DNA of 64,000 bases from assembly GCA_021292165.1 (NCBI GenBank), contig CM037876.1, positions 308,648,492 through 308,712,491 on the forward strand, read 5' to 3'. Below the pieces are notes generated by a model. The model saw only the letters and a list, made by a program, of their open reading frames with translations, searched no databases and was not told where the DNA came from. The position numbers and the translations under genes are program-made. Within the stretch, counting starts at the first letter, position 1, and each line of letters starts with the position of its first letter. This DNA is from Shinisaurus crocodilurus. Lineage: Eukaryota > Chordata > Lepidosauria > Squamata > Shinisauridae. Positions 47,090 to 58,211 of the stretch are shown one piece after another.

Positions 47090-49310
47090 TCAGCTGCTCG
47101 CCAAAGCCTTGTGTGTAAAGCAGAACACACCCTGGTGTTCGTAGAGCTGCACCCCTCTGGCGGTGCAGCTGCACCCCTCTGGCGGTGCAGCTGCTGCCGT
47201 TCGGCAGGGTTCGCTTCCTCAGGTTGGATTCACTTTTGCTCACACTTGAACCTGATGGAGTTTGTCATCTCTTTGGACCAGAGCGGAGCTCACACAGGCT
47301 GCAGGCAGATGGTATTCATGAAGAAGGCAGGAAGTGGTACCGCCCATCCTGCCACCCAATGGACTCCCTGACCGAGCTGGTCTCAGATGTGGTGTTGGGA
47401 GAACTGTGACAAGCTTGCAAGACATTTGGAGGATAGAATCGCTCACCATCATGCCGACTTGAATGCTACTATTGCTGCAGTGTCTCTCGAGGTGTCCAGA
47501 ACATCATGCTGTCCTGTTTCGTGGGATCAGTCTTGGGTTTTGGAGCCTGAGGATGTGGACAAGAAGACGCTTGCATTTGTACGACCCACCACATGCTTTC
47601 TCGCCCCTCGCCCTTCATGGATTCTTTGAGCTAGCCGTGGGGGATTGACCGGATGGATTGGGGCAGTGCTGAATGCATCGTTGCACTGCCTTGAAGGAGG
47701 CAGTGGTGCGACCACTCCTGAAAAAAACCCTCCCTGGATCCAGAGGTCTATGCCAACAATCATCTGGTCACAAGCACCCCATTCCCTGAGTAAGGTGCTC
47801 GAGAGAGTGGTGGCGTCTCAGCTTTAGGCGCTCTTGAATGAAGCTGATTATCTGGATCCATTCCAGTCTGGTTTCAAGCCTGGTTTGGGGACAGAATCAG
47901 TCTTGGCTGCCTTGATGGATGACCCTCTTTGGGACAGGGGGAATGCAACCCTGTTATTTTTTCTTCTTGATTTCTCAGTGGCTTTTTATACCATTGATCA
48001 CGGTATCCTCCTGGACTGCCTCTGTGAGTTGGGAATTGGAGGCAGTGTTCTACAGTGGTTCATGTTGGAAAACTGAACCACTGGGTGGAAAAACAAAGCT
48101 AAACAGATTTGTCCCAGTGGCTGCAGAATCGTGCTGTGATGTTAGGGTAATAGAGAAAAAAACGTGTGCTAGGCCAGTAGGCGAAAAAGCAAAACAACAA
48201 GTCAGTTTCTTTCAAACACAGAGTTTTACTAAACTATGACTTGTAAAACATGAACAGATTAAAGAGTGATATATTACAAAAGTGCAAAAGAGAATAGCAT
48301 GTCAGACAAAACAGTTACAGTCATGACACACAAACAAACTCTTATCTAACAGAATGCTCTCTTACCAATATTTACCTATACTCCTTTTCTCCCAACAAGC
48401 TTACAAAGACTTCATACACCTTATATACATTATGGTACAGTCACATGCTAAATGAGGTAATGCCAGCTGCATCAAGGCATGATGTCACCCCAGCTGCACA
48501 CAATTTAGCACGACCCTTGCTCCAGATCTCCTGTATGCAAAAAACTGTACCGTTCCCTTACTGGGCCAAAGGTGACACTTTGTTTAGTCCTGACCTTGAT
48601 CAGGCCTGTTGGATTCTGTTACCTTCCTGCCCGAAGGCAAAACCTGAATATGTGAAACCCATATTCTAACAGTTCAACTCATACATGCGGGGACGGTTCC
48701 AGAGCGTAGCACTGGGTGACTGCACCTCGGCCCCATTTATTTTATTTATTTATTTATTACATTTATCAATCGCCCATCTGGCCGGTCACAGCTGATCTGT
48801 GGGGGTGCCACAGGGGACCGTCTTGTCCCGAATGTTGTTTAATATCTGTATGAAACTGTTGGGAGCGGTCATCAGGAGATGTGGGGCAAGGTGTCACCGG
48901 GATGCTGATGACACCCCCAGCTCTATTTCTCTGTGAGATCTGAATCGGGAGAGAGGCTGTGCACACTCTGAACCGGTGCCCGGATGCAGTTTGTTATGGC
49001 TTGGATGAGGATTGAGGACTAATAAACTGAAACTGAATCCCGATAAAGACAGAGACCCTATGGGCTGGCAGTCCGCAGGTCCGGGAATTGTGCTGTTTGC
49101 CTGTTCTGGATGGGGTTGCGCTCTCTCTGAAGGAGCAGGTGAATAGTTTGGGGGTGCTCCTGGATCCATCTCTGTCACTGGAGATCCAGGTGATCTCGGT
49201 GGCCCGGAGCACCCACTGTCAACTTCAGTTGGTGTGCCAACTACTCCCATTTCACGGTGATCCATGCACTGGCAATCTCATGATTAGACGACTACTGTAA
49301 CGCACTCTGT
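47090..49310 (+). mobile_element. L2 LINE, internal part with reverse-transcriptase domain, split by a solo LTR
   Basis: Reads LSKVLERVVASQL, DPFQSGFKPGLGTESVLAAL and FLLDFSVAFYTIDHGILLDC (reverse-transcriptase A motif) up to 48062. After the LTR it continues with GVPQGT-like text and DADDTQLYFS-like catalytic text near 48900-48935, then NPDKDRD-type sequence. Several stops and frameshifts. A 50-bp L2-tail scrap (TTTATTTATT...GGCCGGTCAC) sits at 48738-48788. It is the most complete L2 copy here. Confidence 0.82.
48063..48671 (-). mobile_element. Solo LTR of an endogenous retrovirus-like element
   Basis: 609 bp with inverted ends TGTTGGAA / TTCTAACA and a perfect 5-bp target duplication GTTCA (48058-48062 and 48672-48676). 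Orientation is suggested by a TATATAAGG box on the minus strand (about 48418-48428). No gag, pol or env remains. It sits inside the L2. Confidence 0.85.
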
Positions 49311-49529
49311 CCCTCTCGCCGGATCGTCACCTTGAAGTGGTGAGTGGGCTTGCGTGTTCCAATGAACCCTGTGAGCAATGCCGTCAGGCGCTATGTACTC
49401 CCAGTAGGGTCACCCATGGCGGTAAGGTCTGGGGAGAGGAACCATTAACATAAAAAAAAACCCAAAGTGCTTCATCAGCAAGTGCTTCATCAGCAAGTGC
49501 AAGTTAACCTTTGGTGATGCCATCTATTT

Positions 49530-49790
49530 ATTTATTTAATTTATTTATTGTATTTATACCCCGCCTTTTTTCCTGCAAGGAACCCAAGGCGGCTTACATA
49601 ATCCTCCTCCTCCTCCTCCTCCTCCTCTCTATTTTATCCTCACAACAACCCTGTGAGGTAGGCTGGGCTGAGAGTCAGTGACTGGCCCAAAGTCACCCAG
49701 TGAATTTCATGACTGAGTGGGGACTAGAACCCAGATCTCTCGAGTCCCAGTCCAACACTCTCACCACTACACCACACAGGCTCTCCAGCT
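49530..49790 (-). repeat. tRNA-derived SINE (Sauria-SINE type)
   Basis: Tail TTTATTTATTT at the left, a CCT repeat (49602-49626), then the reverse of the SINE body and the tRNA-like head ending near GCCTGTGTGGTGTAGTGGTG on the minus strand. Confidence 0.85.
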
Positions 49791-49849
49791 TGGCGGGGCA
49801 ATAAATCTATCCAACTTGGCGGGGCAATACTGGAAAATGTCGATCATTT

Positions 49850-49925
49850 TCTCTGTCTTGGCAGCTATCTTTCTGTTACAGCTAACATTGGCAGTGAAAT
49901 CCAGCATCGTCTGAGCTCCGCAAAA
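49850..49925 (+). repeat. Fragment of the C2H2-finger LINE
   Basis: GCAGCTATCTTTCTGTTACA and GTGAAATCCAGCATCGTCTG are shared with 42836-42890. Confidence 0.75.
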
Positions 49926-50786
49926 TGGGACAATCCCGTTCCCTATTTATTTCTTGCTTAAAAACCTGTATATTGTACGTATTTATTCACCAATAACAAG
50001 TATTTATAGACATGGGTGGTGGTTTGCTTTGGCTGACCAGCCTAAGGCACTGGTCTGGTTTAAAGGCCAGTAAGACCCACTGCAGCTGAATGTTCCTGGA
50101 TCCCATTCTGGGGGGGGGGGGTTCTTTCAGATTGGGCTACCAAACCTTTTTGGAGGGGGAAGACTTGATGGACAACATCTTTCTTTCTTTCTTTCTTTCT
50201 GAGAACACATGAACAAAGTAGATATGCTTGGCAACATTTTTCATATAATTTTTTAATCACCACTTCTGAGCAATGCGTGTTCTTATTTCCCAGACACAAG
50301 GCTGCCTAAATCTCCAGAAATCTCAGGTTTCCCAAGGAATCTCCAGTTTCCCAAGAAAGAACTGGTGTTTTGAGTAGAATTGTGGTAATATAAAACTGGC
50401 AGGAAAGTTCATATCTGGGAGATGTCGGAAGCTGTGCGGTCCTTACGGCAGGATACCTGGGCCACAATCCACTGGGAAGTTCTCCTGCTGCTGCCCCATG
50501 GAAATGTCGGGCACTGACATGATTCTGTCCTTTGCCTTGAGAAGAACTTGGCAGCCTTTTAAATGCGTATCGCTCAATAGCAAATGGGGAACCAGCCAGG
50601 AAATGCAGAAGGAAATTGGGGGGTTGGGATTGGGGAGGGAGAAGGGTGGGCTCTTTTCTTCCTTTGCCTCTTCACCCCCCCAACAATTAATTGGTAAGTG
50701 GAACTCAGCAGGAAAGCTTCCCCTGAACCTCATCCTCACACTCTCCTCCTGGAATTCCTTCGGAGACGGGGGTCGCTCATCCCAGG
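49926..50786. other. Intergenic DNA, nothing recognised
   Basis: Contains a G run (50110-50121) and a CTTT run (50180-50199). No gene is apparent. Confidence 0.4.
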
Positions 50787-51105
50787 AGTGCAGAATTTGC
50801 CCTTCCTGAGGGACAAATACAGCCCTCCGGGCTTCCCCAGATGGCCACGCCCTCTTCCCCGGCCCCACCCCTTTCAACCAGCCACCATTCCTTCCGTGGT
50901 TTTTGTGCAGCTTTCCCCCCACTGAGATGCCTCCCCCAAGGCTTCGTTACTGACAGTGAAAGCTGTAAGCCACAATATGCCGGGTGTTGTCTTTTTTTTT
51001 TTTTGCACCTTGGCCCCGCCCCTTTGCCTTTGGCCCCGCCCACCGCTGGGATGCGGCCCCCGAGCGCTTATTCCCTCGGGCTGAAAAAGGTTCTGCACCC
51101 CTAGC
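50787..51105. mobile_element. Degenerate hAT-like element
   Basis: GCAGAATTTGCCCTTCCTGA at the left, CTCGGGCTGAAAAAGGTTCT and GCACCCCTAG at the right; TGACAGTGAAAGCTGTAAGC inside is shared with 5210-5235. Confidence 0.55.
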
Positions 51106-51426
51106 TTAACCCTTCCCCGAATTGCTGCTTACCCCCTCCAGCTCCCCCCCGCCCATCAGAAGGGAAAGCTCAAGGGCCTTGGAGTGGCCCATCAAGAGCA
51201 CCTGGGGAACAGGCCGAACAGGCAGGCACGCAGCTCACCGGGTTGCCGGCTTCCACACCAGGGCGAGAGGTGCCGCGTTCCTACTTAAATGATAGCAACC
51301 GTTTCAACTCTACATATGCATGAGTAGAGTATGTGCACGTTTTATGCAGTTAGGTGCCGTCTTTTGTCCTCTTGGTGATTCACCAGAGGCCACCTTAGAC
51401 ATGTGTGTGTGTGTGGGGGAGGTTTG

Positions 51427-51939
51427 TGTTAGGTTTTGCATAGGCAGAACGAGATTACCACCTGACATCAGGATTATCACCTGACATGGTGGGTGTCTCT
51501 TGAGTTCAAGTACACAAGGTCTTTGGTCACGAGACATAGTCTCAAGATGATATGATTCAGCAACCTTGGACAGATTTGGGGTAAACATGTTGATGAATAG
51601 GTTATACAACTGGGGTGAGTAATATCCTATTTATAGGTGCAGGGTCTGTGATATAAAGCTAACACACTTGTTGATAGTTTCACTTCTCCTCTCTCACTCG
51701 TCTCGACTTGTTCTGGACTTCACTTCATCTAGCCTTACCACTGGGGTATTGGATTTGTATCTGCAATGATGTAGTGAGTAGGAGATGCATTGCTTGCCTT
51801 AATCCCATGTAATTGGGTCTTACAAATAAACTCTTTAATCTTTATTAACTGCTGTTATCTCCTCCTTCCGCCTGCGTGACTGGGACTGAGGGTCACTGGC
51901 TAGGGAAGCTTTTGAACCCGGGTCAGTCCAGCTCTCACA
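51427..51939 (+). mobile_element. Solo LTR with intact promoter and poly(A) signals
   Basis: 513 bp, starting TGTTAGG and ending CTCTCACA, with a perfect 5-bp target duplication GTTTG (51422-51426 and 51940-51944). A TATAAA box lies at 51652-51657 and AATAAA at 51825-51830, giving a sensible U3-R-U5 layout. No coding part remains. Confidence 0.88.
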
Positions 51940-51983
51940 GTTTGACCCTCCCCACCTCAGGTGCCACCTTTCCCAGGCAAATT

Positions 51984-51987
<4 letters not shown>

Positions 51988-52014
<27 letters not shown>
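51988..52014. repeat. (CA)n microsatellite
   Basis: An uninterrupted run of about 13 CA units. Confidence 0.95.
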
Positions 52015-52017
<3 letters not shown>

Positions 52018-52394
52018 CAAGCAGCTGTTTGGCATGCTAGGGAGAGAACGGAGAACGCAGCGGACAGGGGGAAGCTCGTTCCTCCGCGAGAGAGCCACAA
52101 ACTACGGCCTGTGGTTGAGTAATCCCTCCGAATCAGAACTGCAGACTCTCGGATCAAGCCATGGCAATGGATGTGTGATGGCCAACTGTGGATTGATTAA
52201 ATGGCACAGTGATGAGTTAAGGCCGAAGAAGAGGAAGGAAGGGAGGAAGAAACGGAGGAAGGAAGGGGCAGCCCAGGGCTGGCTCTCAGTTCCGATGGTC
52301 TGCAACATCTGGAAGTGCCGCTAATTGGCTCCATCCTCAACTTCGCCTTCTCAGTGCCCGGCCTGAGGGTTGGCTACGGCTGTGGATCTACTAC

Positions 52395-52480
52395 ATGGCC
52401 TCCCCAGGCCACCCTGACTGGGGATGGTAGGGGTTGTAGTCCAGCACATCTGCAGGGCCCCGGGCTAGGGGAAGCTCTGG
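52395..52480. mobile_element. hAT-like MITE scrap (family C)
   Basis: GGTAGGGGTTGTAGTCCAGC, then ACATCTGCAGGGCCC, a worn right arm. Confidence 0.5.
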
Positions 52481-52489
52481 CTTCCTTTG

Positions 52490-53030
52490 GGCCGCGGCTT
52501 CCAGCACGCAGCTGGTTTTAATTTTTGCTCTGCTGCTGTTCATCAGCCGGAGCCTCTGGCCAGGCAATTTCCCTCCCACCAGCCGGCTAGTCGGGAGCAA
52601 AAGTGGTTTCCCCCTTGATTGCATTATCTCTCGTCACCACCCACCCACCCACCCACCCGTTTTCCCAGAAGCCTTTTAATGTCATTAGGGTCTTCCTTGG
52701 GTTGATAAACATCCTCATTAATTCATCCCTCTGCTTCTCGTTCGCTTCCAGCGATAAGGGATGCGGGATGTTAATTGGGCCACGAGCAACACTTGGCTGA
52801 TGGACCAGACACATAGTGTGTGTGTGTGGGGGGGGGGAGAGCGCTGGTGGGGGGCGGCGGGGGCGGGGAAGCTGTTCGCGAAGGATGTTATTGCAGAAAG
52901 CAAAGCAATGATTCCATTTGGTGTGACCTCTGGCCAAACTGGCTCGTGAGCCAAATGAAGAAGGATTTCGTCCTTGCTCTGTGAATTAAGAGATTCAACA
53001 GGAAAGGAAAATAGATATTATCTGTGCAGG
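52490..53030. other. Repeat-poor stretch, possible conserved noncoding DNA
   Basis: Bases 52660-52800 are rich in TAAT and GATAAACA-like words (CATTAGG, TTGATAAACA, CATTAATTC, GTTAATTGG), typical of homeodomain and forkhead sites. It contains a CCCA run (52637-52661) and a G run. No coding frame seen. The regulatory idea is inference. Confidence 0.3.
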
Positions 53031-53350
53031 CCCCAGGCCAGTGCTGGCTCCAGCTTTTTGTTTTTTTTGCTTTGCAGGACGCCCTCTGGGTCTGTGGGGG
53101 CCCCTCTCTCTGTGCTGCCCATTTGCTCGCCCTCTTCCTTTGGGCCCAATCCGCCCAGCCGCCCAGAGGGAGGGAGGCGGCCGCCGCCTCTGCTCACTTG
53201 CTTAGAGGATGAATCGGGCCGCGAGAGCGACAGGGAAGGAAGAGGAGGAGGGGGCTGCACAGGTTGGGCCCACTGCTGGGGTGTGGGCCTTGGCAGGCAC
53301 CCAGTGATGCCGATCCCCAATGCCAGGCCTGCACGAGGCCACAAACCGGG
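53030..53350. mobile_element. GC-rich dispersed repeat
   Basis: Ends GTGCAGGCCCCAGGCC and GGCCTGCACGAGGCC are inverted. The part at 53265-53310 matches words in 4345-4400, 12825-12870 and the 27-base spacer of the 97-bp array. Confidence 0.45.
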
Positions 53351-53394
53351 CGGAGATTGAGCCCCACCCAGTTCTTCAGGATCTCATTCGCAGC

Positions 53395-53790
53395 GCGGGG
53401 CTGTTCGCACGTAATGACGGCATTCGGTGGCAAACCGTGGGTTAATCAACCCTTGATTTGTGGCATGTGCACACCATGCATGAGCCGCTTCTGGTCTGCA
53501 AAAACAACCTACAAATGTCCGATGTGTAGGTTGTTGTTGGTGGCATGATGTCCGAACTCGAGACACTTTGGGTTATTCGTGGGTTTAACAACCCAAAGTT
53601 AACCTAAGAAGAAACCATGGGCTAACTTTGGGTTGTTTAACCCACAAAAAAACCAAAGTTTCCAGGCTCAGATGTCACGCTAAGAACCTACGGATGGGGC
53701 GTTTGTAGGTTGTTGCAGCCAACCAAATGCGACTTGCCTGCCGCAGAATGCCACTGTTCCGTGCGAACTAAGTCAGCGTCACGCAGACAT
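53395..53790. mobile_element. Fold-back element
   Basis: Interleaved inverted words: TTGTAGGTTGTTG (53704-53716) against CAACCTACAAATG (53507-53518); TTTGGGTTATTCGTGGGTTT (53568-53587) against the reverse of GGGTTGTTTAACCCAC at 53630-53645. Confidence 0.55.
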
Positions 53791-54005
53791 CTCCGTAGCA
53801 CAAGTATTAAAAAGATGGCAAATGGAAGGAGCGGTGAGGGAGCCCTGACACAGCCCCTGCTGAAACAAACAAGTTCCCGGCAATAGCTGTTTGCGTACTT
53901 GGTCCCTGGACAGATATAAACAAGAGTCAGCACATGGAAGAAAGCACCATCCTTGGTGCCAAGAGACCTCGGCACCATCCAGATGCTGCTGCTGCTGTTT
54001 CTTTT

Positions 54006-54650
54006 TCATAGAATCATAGAAAAGTAAAGTTGGAAGGGGCCTACCAGGCCATCGAGTCCAACCCCCCCCCCCCGCTCAATGCAGGAATCCAGGTCAAAGC
54101 ATCCCTGACAGATGGCTGTCCAGCTGCACCTTGAATGCCTCCAGAGTGGGAGAGCCCACAACCTCCCTGGGTAGTTGGTTCCATTGTCTTATTGCTCTGA
54201 CAGTCAGGAAATTTTTTCTGATGTTTAGATGGAATCTGGGTTCCTGTAACTTGAGCCCATTATTCCGTGTCCTGCAAACTGGGATGATCGAGAAGAGATC
54301 CTGGCCCTCCTCTGTGTGACATCCCTTCAAATACTGGAAGAGTGCGATCATATCTCCCCTCAGTCTCCTCTTCTGAAGGCTAAACATGCCCAGTTTTTTC
54401 AGTCTCTCCTCATAGGGCCTTGTTTCCAGTCCCTTTATCATCCTTGTTGCCCTCCTCTGAACCCTCTGCAGTTTGTCTACATCCTTCTTAAAACTGTGAC
54501 GCCCAGAACTGGATGCAATACTCAAGATGAGGCCTAACCAGTGCTGAGTAGAGGGGAATTATTTCTCCCCGCGATTTGGAAGCTGTACTTCTATGAATGC
54601 AGCCCAAAATAGCATTTCCCTTTTTTGCAGCCACATCAGAACATCTGGTT
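54006..54650 (-). mobile_element. CR1 LINE 3' end
   Basis: On the minus strand 143 codons are open (54525-54094): [20 protein letters not shown] through [20 protein letters not shown], then the CR1 3' region and ATTCTATG tail at 54006-54020. A C run at 54064-54073 interrupts the 3' UTR. Confidence 0.9.
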
Positions 54651-54780
54651 GTTCAGCATCATCAATGATGGCTTTAAGCAGTCTCCCCCGAGCCGCCGGG
54701 TGCCCTCCAAAAGCGGGAAGAGGCTTGGAACGGCAGCGTGAGGCAAACCGCCATCACAGCCGCGGTCACCGCCATGCTCC

Positions 54781-55606
54781 CAGGGATGGGGACTCGGACT
54801 CGGGGACTCGACTCGTGAGTCCGACTGAGTCCCCCCTCTGACTCGAGTCCCACTCGAGTCCCAATAATTTATGTGGGACTCGAGACTCGACTCGGGACTC
54901 GAGCCCAAGGACTCCTCTTCCTCCGCCTCTGCCGCCGTTCTCGCCTCTGCCGCCGCCGCCGCCCTCACCTCCTCCTCCTCCTCCTCCTCCGCCGCCGCCC
55001 TCGTCGCCGCCCTCGTCGCCATCGCCGTAGCACACAGCACGCCGCGTCACGCCGCCAGCGACGGCGCTCTATTTTTGAACTACAGCAACCCCGCCAAAAA
55101 CAGAGCGACGGGGCTGGCGGCGTGACGCGGCGTGCTGTGTGCTACGGCGATGGCGACGAGGTCGGCGGCGGCGGCGGCGGCAGCGGCGGAGGCGGCGGCG
55201 GCGGAGGAGGAGGTGAGGGCGGCGGCGGCGGCGGCAGAGGCGAGAGCGGCGGCGGAGGCGGTGAGGTGAGGGCGGCGGAGGTGGAGGTGAGGGCGGCGGC
55301 GGCGGTGGCAGAGGCGAGGTGAGGGCGGCGGCAGCGGTGAGGTGAGGGCGGCGGAGGTGGAGGTGAGGGCGGCAGCGGCAGCGACCCATGGAGGGAGCAG
55401 GAGGGTCTCCGCGGGAGGAAGGGCAGCTCTTCTTCCTCTCGCAGAGACCCTCCTGCTCCCTCCATGGGCCGCCGCTTTGGGCGGGACTCGGGACTTGACT
55501 CTAGTCACCATTTTGGACCTCGGACTCTAGACTCGACTCTAGACTCGGGTCCAAAGACTCGGGACTCGACTCGGGACTCGGGACCAAGGACTCTTCAACA
55601 TCCCTG
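54781..55606. mobile_element. Large GC-rich fold-back element, hAT-like ends
   Basis: Starts CAGGGATGGGGACTCGGACT and ends AACATCCCTG, with imperfect 8-bp flanks CATGCTCC / TGTGCTCC (54773-54780 and 55607-55614). The ends are rich in ACTCG words; the inside has GCC/GGC repeats and two large hairpins: arms at about 55009-55065 and 55107-55164, and 55389-55425 with 55430-55466. No known protein motif despite long open frames. Confidence 0.65.
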
Positions 55607-57288
55607 TGTGCTCCCTAGCCGGGGTGTGTTTAACCCCGCTCGCTGTGGTGGCAGCGAGGGGGCTTGGCTGCGTGTGTGGTGTCTTTCCAAGTCAGCACAC
55701 GGCCCACTCCCCCTGCCCCCCTGCCCCCCCCACTGCACTTCCTAGCAAGGGCGGGTTAAACCCAAGCGCAGCAGCAACAGTGGCGGGCGCTCTCTTTCCA
55801 GGCCCCAATGGAGGCTTGGAAAGAGAGCACGCAGCAGTAGACCGTGGCTCGCTCCTGCTCCTGCTCCCGAGTGAGTGCAGGGGGTGTGTGGTGAGCTGGC
55901 GGGGGAAGCGACCTTTCTCGCCGCGGGTGCTGCTCAGCTGAGCGGTGGCCGCACCGAGAAAGGGCCGGGGACGAGCCCCAGGGTGCCGCGTTTCTTCTCG
56001 AGGAAACCCAGCGCCACGGCCCACGGGGCTTGTCGCTCTTGCTCGGTGGCGACGCAACTCGGCTGAGCATGCCCCCCCCCCGAGCACGGGCAACGAACCT
56101 CTGACAGCTGCTGAAAAGTGCCTTCCTTGCGCACTTTGGGGCAGCGGTCATCCCCACTGCTCTCCCCTCGGGGCTCCCGCAGTGTCCCCCGGGATGCCAG
56201 TGGGGGGACTGAGGGAGGAAGAGGGGAGAGGCGGTGCCTCCGGACCCCCACAGTCTGTGCCCGATCATTAGTTGGGTACAGCTGGGGCCTGGGGCAACCT
56301 TGAGCCCACAGTGGCCACAGAGAGCCTCTGTGGGCTTGACGTGTTGTGAGAACCTGGCCATTGTGGTTTGGGACGAGGACCGATGTGATGGGATTAAGCC
56401 AAAGGCTTAATTCCGGAGAGAGGTAGCAGCTACCGTGCCAGTCCGTAACAGTGAAAGCTGCAAATACTCTTGGGGCACGTTGAAGATGAGCAGGTTTATG
56501 GTGCCAGAAGCTTTCATGGACTTGTTGAGCCCGCTCCGGTTGGGACGCACAGGCCAGCCATCTGAGCTCACAGAGCTGGCTCTCGTGTCGTCGTCCGCAC
56601 ACAGTTCTGCCACCACCGGTCTGCAAAAGTCTTTCAAGTGCCCTCAGAGGCTTCGCTGCGGACGTTTCTTCCGGAATAAACTGCTGCTGTTTGAGACACT
56701 TGGGCCTGGATCCAGACTGGGCTGGTGGAAGCGGACTTCCCTTCCAGCTGCGCCCCACCGCAGCTCCGCCAGCCCGCTGGAAATGTGGCGCAGGGGGTCA
56801 GAGGACCCTGCTGAATGGGGCGAGCTGGGGGGACGGGGAAGCGGGAGTCTCAAAAATCAGGTCGAGGCACCTTCGGTACTTTGGTGAGCGGAGCCCTTCC
56901 CTCCGCGGATATCAGATCCTGGATCCAAGCCTTGGTGTAAACCCAACCACAGCGGAAGCATCCAATGGGGCTGACTTTTGGGGCTCGACGACCCCTGCTG
57001 CTGCTGCGGTGGAACTGTGGCCAGGGGGAGGTCCCAGGGAGTCCTCTAGCCAGTGGCGTAGTGCAGTCGGGGCTCGCTTTGCGACGCAAAGTATTTTGTG
57101 TGTGGCTCTTGGTCTGGAATGGGCAACGAAGTCCCCTCAGTTGTACAAAAGGGCTGCTCCTGGGGAGATGAAAACTGCCCAGAACTGGTTTGTTGATCTG
57201 GATCGACACCGCCCGCAGCCTGCATTTTTGGACTCTCCTTGGCCACTTGGCTATGGGGAATGTCGCCACTACACCAGTGCCTATAGCC
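55607..57288. other. GC-rich intergenic DNA, partly fold-back
   Basis: A small hairpin (CGCTCTCTTTCCAGGCC / GGCTTGGAAAGAGAGCACG) at 55788-55832. Elsewhere long frames exist on both strands because of the base composition, but they contain no domain I can name. Confidence 0.4.
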
Positions 57289-58203
57289 CAGTGATGGCGA
57301 ACCTATGGCACGGGTGCCACAGCTGGCACGCAGGGACCTCTCTGTGGGCACTCGAGCCATTGGTCACCAGATCGCGAAAAGACTGTCCCCTTCTGCAAAA
57401 CACTAATGATTTTGTTCGTTCTCACAGTGTGGAACAGAATGATTTTATTCTAGAATTCCTGTTACAGAATTCTTTTCTACATTGTTATCACATTTAAAAG
57501 ATTTTGAAGAATGATGCACAGAGCATGGCTTGGATGTAAAGCCCTAACAGTTGACCTGAGTGCTGCATGTGTTGCTCTCAAACTAACGGAGTATGAGCCA
57601 AGGTTTGACAAATTATCAGCATGCATGCAATAGCAAAAATCACATTAATTGTGCAAAAGCATGCCCAATGCAAACTTTTACCTAATGCAGTGTTTGCAGT
57701 CCAAGACATAAAGTGTTTACAATGTGTTAAGCACATTTAGTTTTCTTGTTTATCTTGCTCATCCTAGTACAGGTTGACTTTTACTAATCCGACACCTGTA
57801 GAAGCAGGGAAAGGACCCGGGGTAAAGCTTGCCCCATACAATTTCAGTCTAGCATATAATCATATTACAAGTTGAGAATCCCTTATCCAAAAATACATGT
57901 GCCTAAATATTTAAAAAGTTTGTATAAATTCCCTTCAGGCTATGTGTACAATGTAGTACTATAATAATTTTTTGAGTTGATTTTTTTTTCAACAAAAAAC
58001 TGTTTGTATCATTGAAAGCTCTGTTATTGTGTTTTTCTTTTAAGACAAAATATGTTAATTAGTTCAGACAACTGTATGAGTTCTTTTTCTAAAACTAAAA
58101 CCTTGGTATTCAGGTTTAATTGCAGTGTTGGCACTTTGAAATAAATAAGTTGGTTTTGTGTTGCAGTTTGGGCACTCGGGCTCAAAAAGGTTCGCCATCA
58201 CTG
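57289..58203 (+). mobile_element. Non-autonomous hAT element (family E), copy 2
   Basis: 915 bp, same ends and order as 22501-23421, with a perfect 8-bp target duplication CTATAGCC (57281-57288 and 58204-58211). The transposase-tail remnant is also present, in the same state (stop after ACMQ). Confidence 0.92.
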
Positions 58204-58211
58204 CTATAGCC

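Noticed and set aside
54873..55511. Long Arg-, Ala- or Gly-rich frames on both strands
   Set aside because: They are translations of GCC/GGC repeats in a fold-back element; composition, not coding, explains them.
54780..56900. A CpG-island promoter for a downstream gene
   Set aside because: The GC content comes mainly from the fold-back element, and no first exon or splice donor with a coding frame was found.
55934..57497. Open frames of over 260 codons on both strands
   Set aside because: No recognisable domain or splice structure; the plus-strand frame runs into the hAT element at 57289.
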